Below are positions 1 to 6,964 of a stretch of DNA of 41,589 nucleotides, in pieces. Each line of letters opens with the position of its first letter. Within the stretch, counting starts at the first letter, position 1. The position numbers and the translations under genes were made by a program. The stretch is from NCBI RefSeq assembly GCF_027489515.1, contig NZ_JAIXZS010000089.1, positions 1 through 41,589 of the forward strand, given 5' to 3'. The stretch is from Novosphingobium sp. (GTDB lineage: Bacteria; Pseudomonadota; Alphaproteobacteria; Sphingomonadales; Sphingomonadaceae). Under the pieces are notes generated by a model that was not told the DNA's origin, made no database searches, and saw only the letters and a program-made list of their open reading frames with translations.

Positions 1-42
1 CCGGCGCATCTGCGCCTCTGACAACCAGATCAAATCGCTCAT
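1..42 (-). CDS. IS5-family transposase, N-terminal fragment cut by the window edge
   Basis: Only the first 14 residues are inside the window, MSDLIWLSEAQMRR on the minus strand. This opening is typical of IS5-family (IS427/IS6501-like) transposase first frames, which continue with a DDE transposase insertion domain. A strong Shine-Dalgarno, GAGGAGG at 50-56, lies seven bases before the ATG at 42, which fixes the start. The rest of the gene is to the left of the window. The identification is from memory of family N-termini and rests on few residues. Confidence 0.6.
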   Translation of the reverse strand, partial: MSDLIWLSEAQMRR

Positions 43-118
43 GACAACGCCTCCTCAGCGCCGTCATTGAATCAACTGATCGCACGCTACGCAAGCATTT
101 TAATAGGTCCTGAGCCTA
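1..118 (-). mobile_element. Right end of an IS5-family insertion sequence (boundary uncertain)
   Basis: The transposase start at 42 means the IS terminus should lie some tens of bases to its right. A CTAG at 115-118, directly outside the stretch AATAGGTCCTGAGC, is a plausible IS5-type target duplication or edge, because IS5 elements favour short YTAR-like targets. The opposite end is not in the window, so neither the inverted repeat nor the target duplication can be confirmed. Between here and the primase stop at 276 I see no gene, so the IS lies at or near the downstream end of the primase gene. Confidence 0.4.
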
Positions 119-275
119 GGACGTTCAGTGCAGCTCATCTGACCGACCCCCGGGCCCGATCGGCAGCAGGCACCACAAGGGCCACCTGGGGCCGCTATAC
201 TGCCTGTATCACTCTCACGCGCGCCTTTGAGAGTGCATCCGAACAAGGCAGCCCCAAGTGGCCCTATCAGCTCTA

Positions 276-1718
276 TCAGCCCCCGAACTGGTCGCGCAAA
301 CGCACCCCGCGGTAAACCTTCAGACCCGCCGACTTGCCATGCAGAATGCCCCGGCGTTCCATAGCCGCCTTGAAAGTCTTCATATCTCCGGCGTGTTCGC
401 CAGCGTTGTGCGCGTAGTCAGACCACGAGCGGAACAGCGGCGTAGGTTGCTCCCAAAACGAAGGCCCTCGCTCGCAGCGCTCCTCCAGCCACTGGCCCAG
501 AACGTCCTGATCGCTAAAATATGCCTCCGTAGCCTTTGCCACCTTCTCGGGGCGCATCAAGCCCGCGCTCTGCCATTCAAGGCAGCCCTCGATGGCCCAA
601 GCGAGAATCTGGGGCCACTCCTCGCGGAGCTTTGCCTCAAGCTCCCTGTCGGGCTTGGCGGGCGTCACGACAAAAGGCAGCATGTTCAAACGGCGGCGCA
701 TTGCGTCATCGACATTGCGCAGGCTGGGGGCGTGATTGCCCGCGATCAGCAGCTTAAACTGCGGCACATAGGTGAAGTTGTCCTGCCGCATGAAACGCGC
801 GGTGACAGGGTCGCCGCCGGTGATGGCCTTCACCTTGGCCTCAGCCCAGCCGCGCCCTGCATCGGTCTCGCTGGCGGTTACCAGCCGCGCGCCCGTCAGC
901 ATGGCCAGTTCAGTCGAATGGCGGTCGTGGCGCGAGTCAGCAAAGGTCTCCATCGCTGCCGTGGCCGAATAGTCGGCCATGATCCCGGCCAGCGTGTTCA
1001 GGAAAACCGACTTGCCGTTACCGCCGGGGCCGAACACGAACGCAAAAGCATGCTCCCGCGTGGAACCAGTCAGGCAATAACCGCACCAGCGGCGCAAGAA
1101 GGCCACCATCTCGAGGTCATCCCCAGTCGCCTCGGTCAGGAAGCGCAGCCACCGCGTCGGCTCGCCCTCAACAGGCGCACATGCGGCGAGCTTGGTGATA
1201 TGAGTTTCAGGGCTGGCAGGGCGGATTTCGCCGGTGCGCAAGTCCACAGTGCCACCCGGCGAGCCGAGCAGCCAAGGATCAGCGTCCCACATGGCATGAG
1301 TGACAGCGACAGAGGGGTTGACCTGGATCATCGCCTCAACGCCACGGACGGTCTTGCTGGTGGCGATGCGCGGGTTGCTAGTGGCCGCGCCAGCCGCGCG
1401 TAGATGGTCGGCAATTTGGTGGCGCACAAGATGGCAATCGTCGGTGGCCCAGCGCTGGCCATCCCAGCGATACCAGCAACATGCGTTATGATCGTATCGC
1501 CACTGCGCCGAGTGCATCAAAACAAATTCGCGCGCGAGCGAATCCTCATTCGGGCCACTTGGGGGCGACAGCGAACCGGGAGTGACCACGACCGCAGCCC
1601 CATCATCGTTATTGGCAATGGGCAGGGTCTTAGGTGCCTTCAGGGCAGCAATGATGCTATTGTCATTGAGGTCCGCGAAATCGCGGCGACTGTATGTCGC
1701 GTGCACATTGTGGTTCAT
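276..1718 (-). CDS. Phage/plasmid primase-helicase, P4/D5 family
   Basis: A 480-residue protein that should unwind and prime DNA for replication of the integrative element. The first about 60 residues look unstructured. Residues about 60-185 match the D5-N type region that precedes the helicase, including the segment WLLGSPGGTVDLRTGE. The superfamily 3 helicase Walker A motif GPGGNGKS is at residues 230-237, followed by a TASETDAGRGWAEAKVKAITG segment and the later IAGNH and MRRRL motifs expected of P4 alpha/D5 helicases. The C-terminus (about 410-480) is a small winged-helix-like tail. Its ATG overlaps the stop of the Toprim gene as ATGA, so the two are translationally coupled. The Toprim protein probably supplies the primase catalytic domain in trans, as the two activities sit on one chain in phage P4. 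The IS5 end lies about 160 bases beyond the stop. Confidence 0.9.
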   Translation of the reverse strand: MNHNVHATYSRRDFADLNDNSIIAALKAPKTLPIANNDDGAAVVVTPGSLSPPSGPNEDSLAREFVLMHSAQWRYDHNACCWYRWDGQRWATDDCHLVRHQIADHLRAAGAATSNPRIATSKTVRGVEAMIQVNPSVAVTHAMWDADPWLLGSPGGTVDLRTGEIRPASPETHITKLAACAPVEGEPTRWLRFLTEATGDDLEMVAFLRRWCGYCLTGSTREHAFAFVFGPGGNGKSVFLNTLAGIMADYSATAAMETFADSRHDRHSTELAMLTGARLVTASETDAGRGWAEAKVKAITGGDPVTARFMRQDNFTYVPQFKLLIAGNHAPSLRNVDDAMRRRLNMLPFVVTPAKPDRELEAKLREEWPQILAWAIEGCLEWQSAGLMRPEKVAKATEAYFSDQDVLGQWLEERCERGPSFWEQPTPLFRSWSDYAHNAGEHAGDMKTFKAAMERRGILHGKSAGLKVYRGVRLRDQFGG

Positions 1719-2524
1719 TCGGTAAGCTCCGGAAATACGATAGATGCGCCGGTCAGTGCGGCGGCAGAGCTGGCGGCTTCATGGCCCGCAGGGTCATCAT
1801 CAGCGGCAATGATCAATTCGAGATCGGGCCGCTTGGCATGGATGGCCTGGGCCACCTTGGGCAGGTTATGGGCAGTCATCGCAGCAACGACTGGCACACC
1901 AGTGGCGCGGCGGATGGCGGCAACGGTTGCCATGCCCTCGCCGATCACCAGCCGGTCAGTCGCCTTGCCCACCCACCAGAAAAGGCCAGACGTGCGCCCT
2001 CCCTTGGTGAAGAGCTTGCTCCCATCGGGGGCGATGGACTGGACATTTTGCACCTCGCCCATCTCGTCCTGCATCGGTACCAGAAGCCTTGCTCCAGCCT
2101 GCCATAGCCGCTCAGAAGCAATGCGCTTGGCCACGAGGTAGGGGTGCCCCGGGTCGGCTGGCACGGCTTGTGCGAGTCTCAGACGGGCTGTGAGAGCCGC
2201 TGCCTGCCACCGCGCACGGCGCTCCACTTCCTGCTGCTCTGCGGCGCGGCGGATGACCTGCTGTTCCTCGTGGGTCAGCACTCGGCGCTTTCCGCTCCAC
2301 TCCGGCAGCAAGCCAGCCGAGCGCAGCATGTCCTTTACCGCGAGCGCCTCTGCTTGAGAGCCATTGTAACACGTCACTAGGACGCCATCAGGCGCACCGG
2401 GGGCGATGCGTACTGCAGTCCCCCGGTCGCGCTTGGAATGCCCCGGCGTGGGGGCCAGCACCTGATGACCGCTAACCTCCCCGCCCAAGACATCTGCGAT
2501 GGCCTGCAAGGTCAAAAAGGCCAT
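1715..2524 (-). CDS. Toprim-domain protein, primase-like
   Basis: A 269-residue protein with a C-terminal Toprim fold: the glutamate motif in VIGEGMATVAAIRRATG and the acidic motif IIAADDDPAG are both visible, spaced by about 45 residues as in DnaG-type and P4-type primases. The N-terminal half lacks the CHC2 zinc finger and resembles phage and island DNA-primase-associated proteins. I start it at 2524 and not at the upstream codon 2569, because AAGGAGG lies at proper distance before this ATG and the ATG overlaps the previous stop as TGATG. It most likely makes primers for the coupled helicase encoded just downstream. A role outside replication is possible, since Toprim domains also occur in nucleases. 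Confidence 0.85.
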   Translation of the reverse strand: MAFLTLQAIADVLGGEVSGHQVLAPTPGHSKRDRGTAVRIAPGAPDGVLVTCYNGSQAEALAVKDMLRSAGLLPEWSGKRRVLTHEEQQVIRRAAEQQEVERRARWQAAALTARLRLAQAVPADPGHPYLVAKRIASERLWQAGARLLVPMQDEMGEVQNVQSIAPDGSKLFTKGGRTSGLFWWVGKATDRLVIGEGMATVAAIRRATGVPVVAAMTAHNLPKVAQAIHAKRPDLELIIAADDDPAGHEAASSAAALTGASIVFPELTE

Positions 2525-2715
2525 CAGAAGATGTCCTCCTTTTCCCTCTCCTGCCACTTCATGCACCAACCATCAGGCTTTACCATTGGCCACGCCGCGT
2601 ACCCCTTTCTTGCGGGCTTGAAGCGACACGAGCCATACCCACGCGCCCAATGGGGCACCGAGCCAACCACTACGACTTCACCAAAAGCAGCACACGTCTT
2701 GCAGCTCTTAGCCAT
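2524..2715 (-). CDS. Small four-cysteine protein of the element
   Basis: A 63-residue protein that begins MAKSCKTCAAFG and has further cysteines in YGSCRFKP and DGWCMKW. The CxxC ... C ... WC pattern is common in small phage and island proteins and suggests a structural zinc site. The ATG at 2715 overlaps the stop of the HTH gene (TGATG), and its own stop overlaps the Toprim start, so it is part of a tightly coupled operon. No function is known to me. Its place between a regulator and replication genes suggests an accessory role in replication or control. Confidence 0.7.
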   Translation of the reverse strand: MAKSCKTCAAFGEVVVVGSVPHWARGYGSCRFKPARKGYAAWPMVKPDGWCMKWQEREKEDIF

Positions 2716-2882
2716 CACGCAACATTCCCGCCCAACGCACGGATGCTTTCGACGGTGACAAGCTGGCGGCTCAAAATGCGGACAGTCTTTAACTCACCCC
2801 GCGAGATCAGCTTGTAAACACTGGTCCTGCCAATGTTCAGGGCCTTGGCCGCTACTTCAATCGATACCGTAATGGGTTCCAT
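2715..2882 (-). CDS. AlpA/excisionase-type helix-turn-helix protein
   Basis: A 55-residue protein with a MerR-like winged HTH of the HTH_17/AlpA class: VSIEVAAKALNIGRTSVYKLI followed by a GELKTVRI wing. Such proteins either act as excisionases or activate the integrase and replication genes of P4-like elements. The start at 2882 is chosen over an upstream codon at 2921 because AGAGGA stands five to six bases before it and the HTH begins at once. It is the first gene after the 322-base gap downstream of the integrase and starts the replication operon. Confidence 0.82.
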   Translation of the reverse strand: MEPITVSIEVAAKALNIGRTSVYKLISRGELKTVRILSRQLVTVESIRALGGNVA

Positions 2883-3204
2883 ATATCCTCTTTGTTCCGG
2901 TGGAGACGAAGAAACATTCACGCCTCACCACGAAGATATCCGAACCGCTGCGGCTTGAGACGGTCATCTGCGATATTTCCTCACAGGCCCCAAAAGAAAC
3001 AATGTCGGCAGCCTGTGGCTAGAGCGCCATCGCGGTCGCGCGTCATCCTCGACAGGGCACCCCCGGGGAAGGACCCAAGGCCTGCCCATCAAATTGGCCA
3101 GAGAATTCGTTCTGAGGCCCAATGAGGGGCGTTACGCCCTTGCCGCACCTGCCCCCGGCAGGGCGGCTTTTCCCGCGCTGATCGCCCGTCCTGTCGCCTT
3201 GCCC
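2883..3204. other. 322-base gap: leader of the replication operon and 3' region of the integrase
   Basis: No reading frame here looks like a protein. It should hold the promoter for the leftward HTH-primase operon. Two hairpins lie just beyond the integrase stop on its strand: CCTGCC-GGG-GGCAGG (about 3152-3166) and GGGCG-TAA-CGCCC (about 3126-3138). Neither is followed by a T run, so they are at best weak or Rho-assisted terminators. The region is less GC-rich near 2900-3000 than the genes around it. Confidence 0.5.
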
Positions 3205-4434
3205 CTACGCCGCGCGGACCTTGAGAGGGACGATGTCAGCCCCCTTGCGCAAGGTATCGAGGTAATCGCTCCACCACTGCGCCATTTCCACGCGCTCCCC
3301 CCAATAGGCCGCGCGGTGATAGGCCCCGCGCACCCGGTCGCTGTCGCCGTGGGCAAGGGCGCGCTCAATTGCGTCAGGATGCCACTTCCCGCTTTCGTTC
3401 AGTAGGCTGGAGGCCATCGAGCGGAACCCGTGCGCGGTCATCTCGTCCTTGGAGAAGCCCAACCGCCGCAACGCTGCGTTCAGCGTGTTCTCGGACATGG
3501 GCCGCGCCCGCGTCCGCAAACATGGGAACACATAACCCGTAGGGCCGGTGGCGGTGTGAATCTCCGCGAAAAGCTCCACGACCTGCCGCGATAGCGGCAC
3601 CACATGGCGCTTGCGCATCTTCATCTTCTCAGCGGGAATGGTCCACACGCCGCCATCAAGATCAATCTCAGACCATTCGGCGTGGCGCAACTCACCGGGG
3701 CGCACAAAGACATGCGGGGCAATCTGCAGCGCCCGCTTGGTCAGCCCCTGCCCCTGATAGCCATCAATCGCCCGTAAGAGTTCGCCGACGCGGCTGGCGT
3801 CGGTGATGGCGCTGTAATTCTTGGCGCGCGGGGTGATCAGGGCGCCCTTGAGGTCGCGGGTCGGATCAGAGCGCAAGCGAGCCGTGGCGATGCCATAGCG
3901 GAACACCGCTCCAGCCAGCTGCAAGGTGCGCCGCGCGCTCTCCATCGTCCCCCGCGCCTCGATCTTGCGGATAGCCGCGAGAACGTCCACCGGCTCGATC
4001 TCAGCTATGGCCATCACCCCGATGGTGTCATTCAGCAGTGACAACAAATACTCGCTCCGCTCCGCAGTGGCAGGCGCCCAAGGACGCACACCATCGCGCT
4101 TGCGGCGATCGCAATACTCCTTGGAGAGCGCGGTGAAGGTGTTCTCGCTTTGCTGGGTGGCGCGCAGCTTCTCGCGCTTCTTCTCGAACGCCGGATTTTT
4201 GCCGGCCGCGAGTTGCTGGCGAGCTTCATCGCGGCGCTTGCGGGCCGCGCTCAGATTAACCTCGGGATAGGTCCCAATAGTAAGCTTTTGCTCCCTGCCA
4301 TCCACGCGATACTTGAACCGCCACAGTTTGCCTCCGGTCGGCTGCACCAGCAGGAACAGGCCGAGCGTGTCGCCGAGCTTGTAGGGCTTATCCTTCGCTT
4401 TCGCCGCCCTTATCGCGAAATCCGTAAGTGCCAT
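3205..4434 (-). CDS. Tyrosine integrase, P4/IntS type
   Basis: A 409-residue site-specific recombinase. It has the N-terminal DUF4102 arm-binding domain (about 1-90, starting MALTDFAIRAAK), a core-binding domain (about 100-195) and a catalytic domain. The catalytic residues are visible: Arg245 in FVRPGELR, His335 and Arg338 in AHGFR, His362 in LAHGD and the nucleophile Tyr372 in GAYHR. Length is normal for the family. The start lies 197 bases from the 3' end of tRNA-Cys, the usual layout for integrases that use a tRNA gene as attachment site. The gene looks intact, so the element may still be able to excise if its other end is complete. Confidence 0.95.
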   Translation of the reverse strand: MALTDFAIRAAKAKDKPYKLGDTLGLFLLVQPTGGKLWRFKYRVDGREQKLTIGTYPEVNLSAARKRRDEARQQLAAGKNPAFEKKREKLRATQQSENTFTALSKEYCDRRKRDGVRPWAPATAERSEYLLSLLNDTIGVMAIAEIEPVDVLAAIRKIEARGTMESARRTLQLAGAVFRYGIATARLRSDPTRDLKGALITPRAKNYSAITDASRVGELLRAIDGYQGQGLTKRALQIAPHVFVRPGELRHAEWSEIDLDGGVWTIPAEKMKMRKRHVVPLSRQVVELFAEIHTATGPTGYVFPCLRTRARPMSENTLNAALRRLGFSKDEMTAHGFRSMASSLLNESGKWHPDAIERALAHGDSDRVRGAYHRAAYWGERVEMAQWWSDYLDTLRKGADIVPLKVRAA

Positions 4435-4455
4435 GAACCACCACGCCTCCTGTGT

Positions 4456-4553
4456 CTGTGGCCCCCGTGGGGGCCAGATTTCTGGGGTCGCTGGCGGTGG
4501 CCCCCACAGTGGCCCCCAGTTGCCATGTTTGTTCCGGAATGCGGACGAACAAA
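4456..4553. repeat. GTGGCCCCC repeats and an inverted repeat between integrase and att site
   Basis: The nonamer GTGGCCCCC occurs at 4458-4466, 4497-4505 and 4509-4517, and an inverted GGGGGCCA lies at 4469-4476, so the first copy is one arm of a palindrome around CCCCCGTGGGGG. Further right, TTTGTTC at 4528-4534 is mirrored by GAACAAA at 4547-4553. Spaced short repeats of this sort between an integrase and its att core are typical of arm-type binding sites for the integrase N-terminal domain or the excisionase. They may also repress integrase transcription. Confidence 0.55.
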
Positions 4554-4630
4554 TACGAACCCAAGGAGGGCAGAATATGGCGTGCTTTCAGGGGTGTCTA
4601 ATCAGGGAGCCTAGCTCGTGACTAGCGAAA

Positions 4631-4704
4631 TGGAGGCCCGAGCCGGAATCGAACCGGCGTAAACGGATTTGCAGTCCGGTGCGTAACCACTCCGCCATCG
4701 GGCC
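4631..4704 (-). tRNA. tRNA-Cys (anticodon GCA), attachment target
   Basis: The minus strand folds as a cloverleaf: acceptor GGCCCGA/TCGGGCC, anticodon stem CCGGA/TCCGT (last pair weak) around a loop with GCA, T stem GCCGG/CCGGC around TTCGAAT, discriminator T and an encoded CCA at 4631-4633. It is 74 bases long. The 3' half faces the integrase, so the att core is expected to be the T-loop to CCA segment. The tRNA is complete on this side, meaning integration restored it. Confidence 0.95.
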
Positions 4705-4791
4705 CCGATGCGCATCAGCGTGGAGGAGCGCGGTTAGCCGAGCGCCGCCTTGCTCGCAACGGGATTCTTTGTGAGGGCCCGGTAGCCCGGA

Positions 4792-5589
4792 TCAGGGATC
4801 GACGAAATCGGCGGCACGCTTTTCCATGCCCGCCTTCACCGCCTCGATCTGGTTGCGCGAATACATCAGTTCGTGCTGCACCTTGCTTTCGGTCAGCAGG
4901 ATCTGGTCCTCGTCCATATAGGCGGTGCGATTGGTGATAAGCTTGGACCCGCGCACGGCATGCGGGCTCTTGCTCGCGATCTCGCGCGCCAGTGCCATGG
5001 CGCGTCCGAGCGGATCGGCATCGACATGGGTGGCGAACCCGAAGGCCGCGGCCTCGGTGCCGTTGAATTCACGGTGGGTGTAGGTCAGCTCGCGCAGCAC
5101 ATCGTCGCGCACGTTGCCGCGCCACAGCACGTAGCCGCCCATATCGGGCACGAGGCCCCACTTCACCTCCATCACCGCCAGCCGGGCATCGGGGTGGGCT
5201 ATGCGGATGTCCGCCCCGCTCGCCACCTGCAGCCCGCCGCCGAAGCACACCCCGTGCACCGCCGCGATCACCGGCACAGGCAGGTTGCGCCAGACCATCG
5301 CAGCATATTGCGCGCGGTTTGCGTTGCCGTGGGTGCGATCGGTGAGGCTGCTGCCACCCCAGCGATCGGTATTGCCCATGCTCGAAAGATCGAGCCCGGC
5401 GCAGAACGACCGCCCCGCGCCCGAGAGGACCACGCTGCGCACACCCTTGGCGCTGTGCAGGTGGGAGCCTGCAGCGATGATCCCCTCGAACATGGCATCG
5501 TCGAGCGCATTCATCTTGTCCGCCCGGTCGAGCAGCACATGGGCAACATGGTCTTCGATAGTCACACTGACGCGATCATGGAACTTCAT
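4792..5589 (-). CDS. Enoyl-CoA hydratase/isomerase family protein (crotonase)
   Basis: A 265-residue crotonase-fold enzyme acting on acyl-CoA thioesters. The first oxyanion-hole segment is SFCAGLDLSS (61-70) and the second is GVCFGGGLQVASGADIRIA (about residue 113 on). The segment MEVKWGLVPDMGG is where crotonases carry catalytic acids, with Glu and Asp available. The start at 5589 is taken because the homologous region begins there; the open frame continues upstream into the aminotransferase but encodes no domain. It lies 26 bases after the aminotransferase stop on the same strand, so the two are probably cotranscribed. Substrate cannot be told from sequence; a hydratase or isomerase of beta-oxidation is the likely role, which would suit a supply of hydroxyacyl-CoA to PHA synthase. 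Confidence 0.88.
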   Translation of the reverse strand: MKFHDRVSVTIEDHVAHVLLDRADKMNALDDAMFEGIIAAGSHLHSAKGVRSVVLSGAGRSFCAGLDLSSMGNTDRWGGSSLTDRTHGNANRAQYAAMVWRNLPVPVIAAVHGVCFGGGLQVASGADIRIAHPDARLAVMEVKWGLVPDMGGYVLWRGNVRDDVLRELTYTHREFNGTEAAAFGFATHVDADPLGRAMALAREIASKSPHAVRGSKLITNRTAYMDEDQILLTESKVQHELMYSRNQIEAVKAGMEKRAADFVDP

Positions 5590-5615
5590 GGCTGATCCTG
5601 CTCCCGGACGTTTCT

Positions 5616-6815
5616 TCAGGCGGCGCTGGCGTTGACGCCCATGCTGGACAAATAGCGGCGGATATTGCGCGCGGCCTGGCGCAGACGCTGTTCGTTCTCG
5701 ACCATGGCAATGCGCACATAGCCCTCGCCGTCCTCGCCATAGCCGACACCCGGCGCGACTGCGACTTCGGCGTGGGTGAGCAGCTGCTTGGAAAACTCGA
5801 GGCTGCCCATCGCGCGCAGCGCCGGCGGCAGCGGCGCCCAGGCGAACATCGAGGCGCGAGGGGAAGGGATCTCCCACCCGGCGCGGCCGAACGCTTCAAC
5901 CATCACGTCGCGGCGCTTCTGGTAGAGCAGGCGGTTCTGCTCGACGATATCCTGCGGCCCGTTGAGCGCGGCGCATGTTGCTGCCTGGATCGGTGTGAAG
6001 GCGCCGTAATCAAGGTAGGATTTCACGCGGGTCAGCGCGGCGATAAGCTGCTTGTTGCCAACCGCGAAGCCGACGCGCCAGCCGGCCATCGAGAACGTCT
6101 TCGACATCGAGGTGAACTCGACCGCGACATCCTTCGCGCCGGGCACTTCGAGGATCGAGCGCGTCGGCTGACCGTCGAAATAGAGTTCGGAATAGGCAAG
6201 GTCCGAAAGCACCCAGACCTTGTTCTCCTTCGCCCATGCCACCAGCCGCTCGTAGAACGAGATGTCGACTATCTCGGCCGTGGGGTTCGACGGGTAGTTG
6301 ACGATAACGACCGAAGGGCGCGGCACGCTGTAGCGCATCGCGCGGTCGAGCGCTTCCCAGTAGCGTTCATCCGGCGTGGTCGGCACAGAGCGGATCGTTG
6401 CGCCGGCGATGATGAAGCCGAAGGTGTGGATCGGGTAGCTCGGGTTCGGGGCCAGCACGACATCGCCCGGCGCGGTGATCGCGGTGGCGAGGCTGGCTAG
6501 CCCTTCCTTCGAGCCCATGGTCATCACGACCTCGCTCTCGGGATCGAGCTCCACGTTGAAACGGCGCGCATAGTAATTGGCCTGCGCCTTGCGCACGCCG
6601 GGGATGCCCTTGGACGCGGAATAGCCGTGCGCATCGGGCTTCATCGCCACTTCGCAGAGCTTTTCGATGACATGCGCAGGCGGCGGGAGATCGGGATTGC
6701 CCATGCCGAGATCGATGATATCCCGCCCGCCGGCGCGAGCGGCGGCCCGCATCGCGTTCACTTCGGCGATGACGTAGGGCGGCAGGCGCTTCATGCGGTA
6801 GAATTCTTCGGTCAC
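5616..6815 (-). CDS. alaC: Pyridoxal-phosphate aminotransferase, AlaC type
   Basis: A 399-residue fold-type I aminotransferase. It aligns from memory along its length with E. coli AlaC: RLPPYVIAEVNAMRAAAR, DIIDLGMGNPD (34-42), HGYSASKGIPGVRKA, PNPSYPIHTFGF, NYPSNPTAE (173-181), the PLP lysine in SMSKTFSMAGWR (Lys239) and YVRIAMVENEQR near the C-terminus. AlaC makes alanine from pyruvate with glutamate as donor; LL-diaminopimelate aminotransferases are close relatives, so the substrate is likely but not proven. It is transcribed away from phaC across a 137-base gap and heads a small operon with the crotonase. Confidence 0.88.
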   Translation of the reverse strand: MTEEFYRMKRLPPYVIAEVNAMRAAARAGGRDIIDLGMGNPDLPPPAHVIEKLCEVAMKPDAHGYSASKGIPGVRKAQANYYARRFNVELDPESEVVMTMGSKEGLASLATAITAPGDVVLAPNPSYPIHTFGFIIAGATIRSVPTTPDERYWEALDRAMRYSVPRPSVVIVNYPSNPTAEIVDISFYERLVAWAKENKVWVLSDLAYSELYFDGQPTRSILEVPGAKDVAVEFTSMSKTFSMAGWRVGFAVGNKQLIAALTRVKSYLDYGAFTPIQAATCAALNGPQDIVEQNRLLYQKRRDVMVEAFGRAGWEIPSPRASMFAWAPLPPALRAMGSLEFSKQLLTHAEVAVAPGVGYGEDGEGYVRIAMVENEQRLRQAARNIRRYLSSMGVNASAA

Positions 6816-6903
6816 GGTGGTTTCTCACACTCCTTTGACGCAGCAAAAGCGCCGCGCCACGGCGTCCCTTACGACAATCGTCGGCATCTGGGAACCGGAA
6901 GGG

Positions 6904-6932
6904 CTCACAACCTGCGCATTCGGCGCTATAAG
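6904..6932 (+). promoter_or_regulatory. Candidate sigma-70-type promoter of phaC
   Basis: TATAAG at 6927-6932 is preceded after 17 bases by CTCACA at 6904-6909, four of six matches to TTGACA. It would start transcription 20-30 bases before the phaC ATG. No TGCAGTGCA motif like that at the phasin promoter is present here, so phaC is probably not under the same repressor. Confidence 0.35.
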
Positions 6933-6964
6933 CCCTCCCACGCGCAACAGGGATGCAGACCACG

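Larger units (their letters stand above)
1..4634 (-). mobile_element. Integrative element (satellite or genomic island) at the tRNA-Cys 3' end
   Basis: A tyrosine integrase lies next to a tRNA-Cys, on the 3' side of the tRNA, and all element genes run leftward in the order integrase, AlpA-like HTH, small Cys protein, Toprim protein, P4-type primase-helicase. This order is like the integration/replication module of P4-like satellites and phage-inducible chromosomal islands of Gram-negative bacteria. No capsid, terminase or conjugation gene is visible, but the left part of the element is outside the window. The element's distal att copy (repeat of the tRNA 3' end) is not present in bases 1-4600, so it must lie further left or be lost through the IS insertion. 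Confidence 0.7.

Noticed and set aside
258..1403. A 381-residue open frame on the plus strand
   Set aside because: It is antisense to the primase-helicase, whose Walker A motif and coupling show the true strand.
4456..4520. Possible CRISPR array
   Set aside because: The repeated units are only nine bases, spacing is irregular and there are no cas genes.
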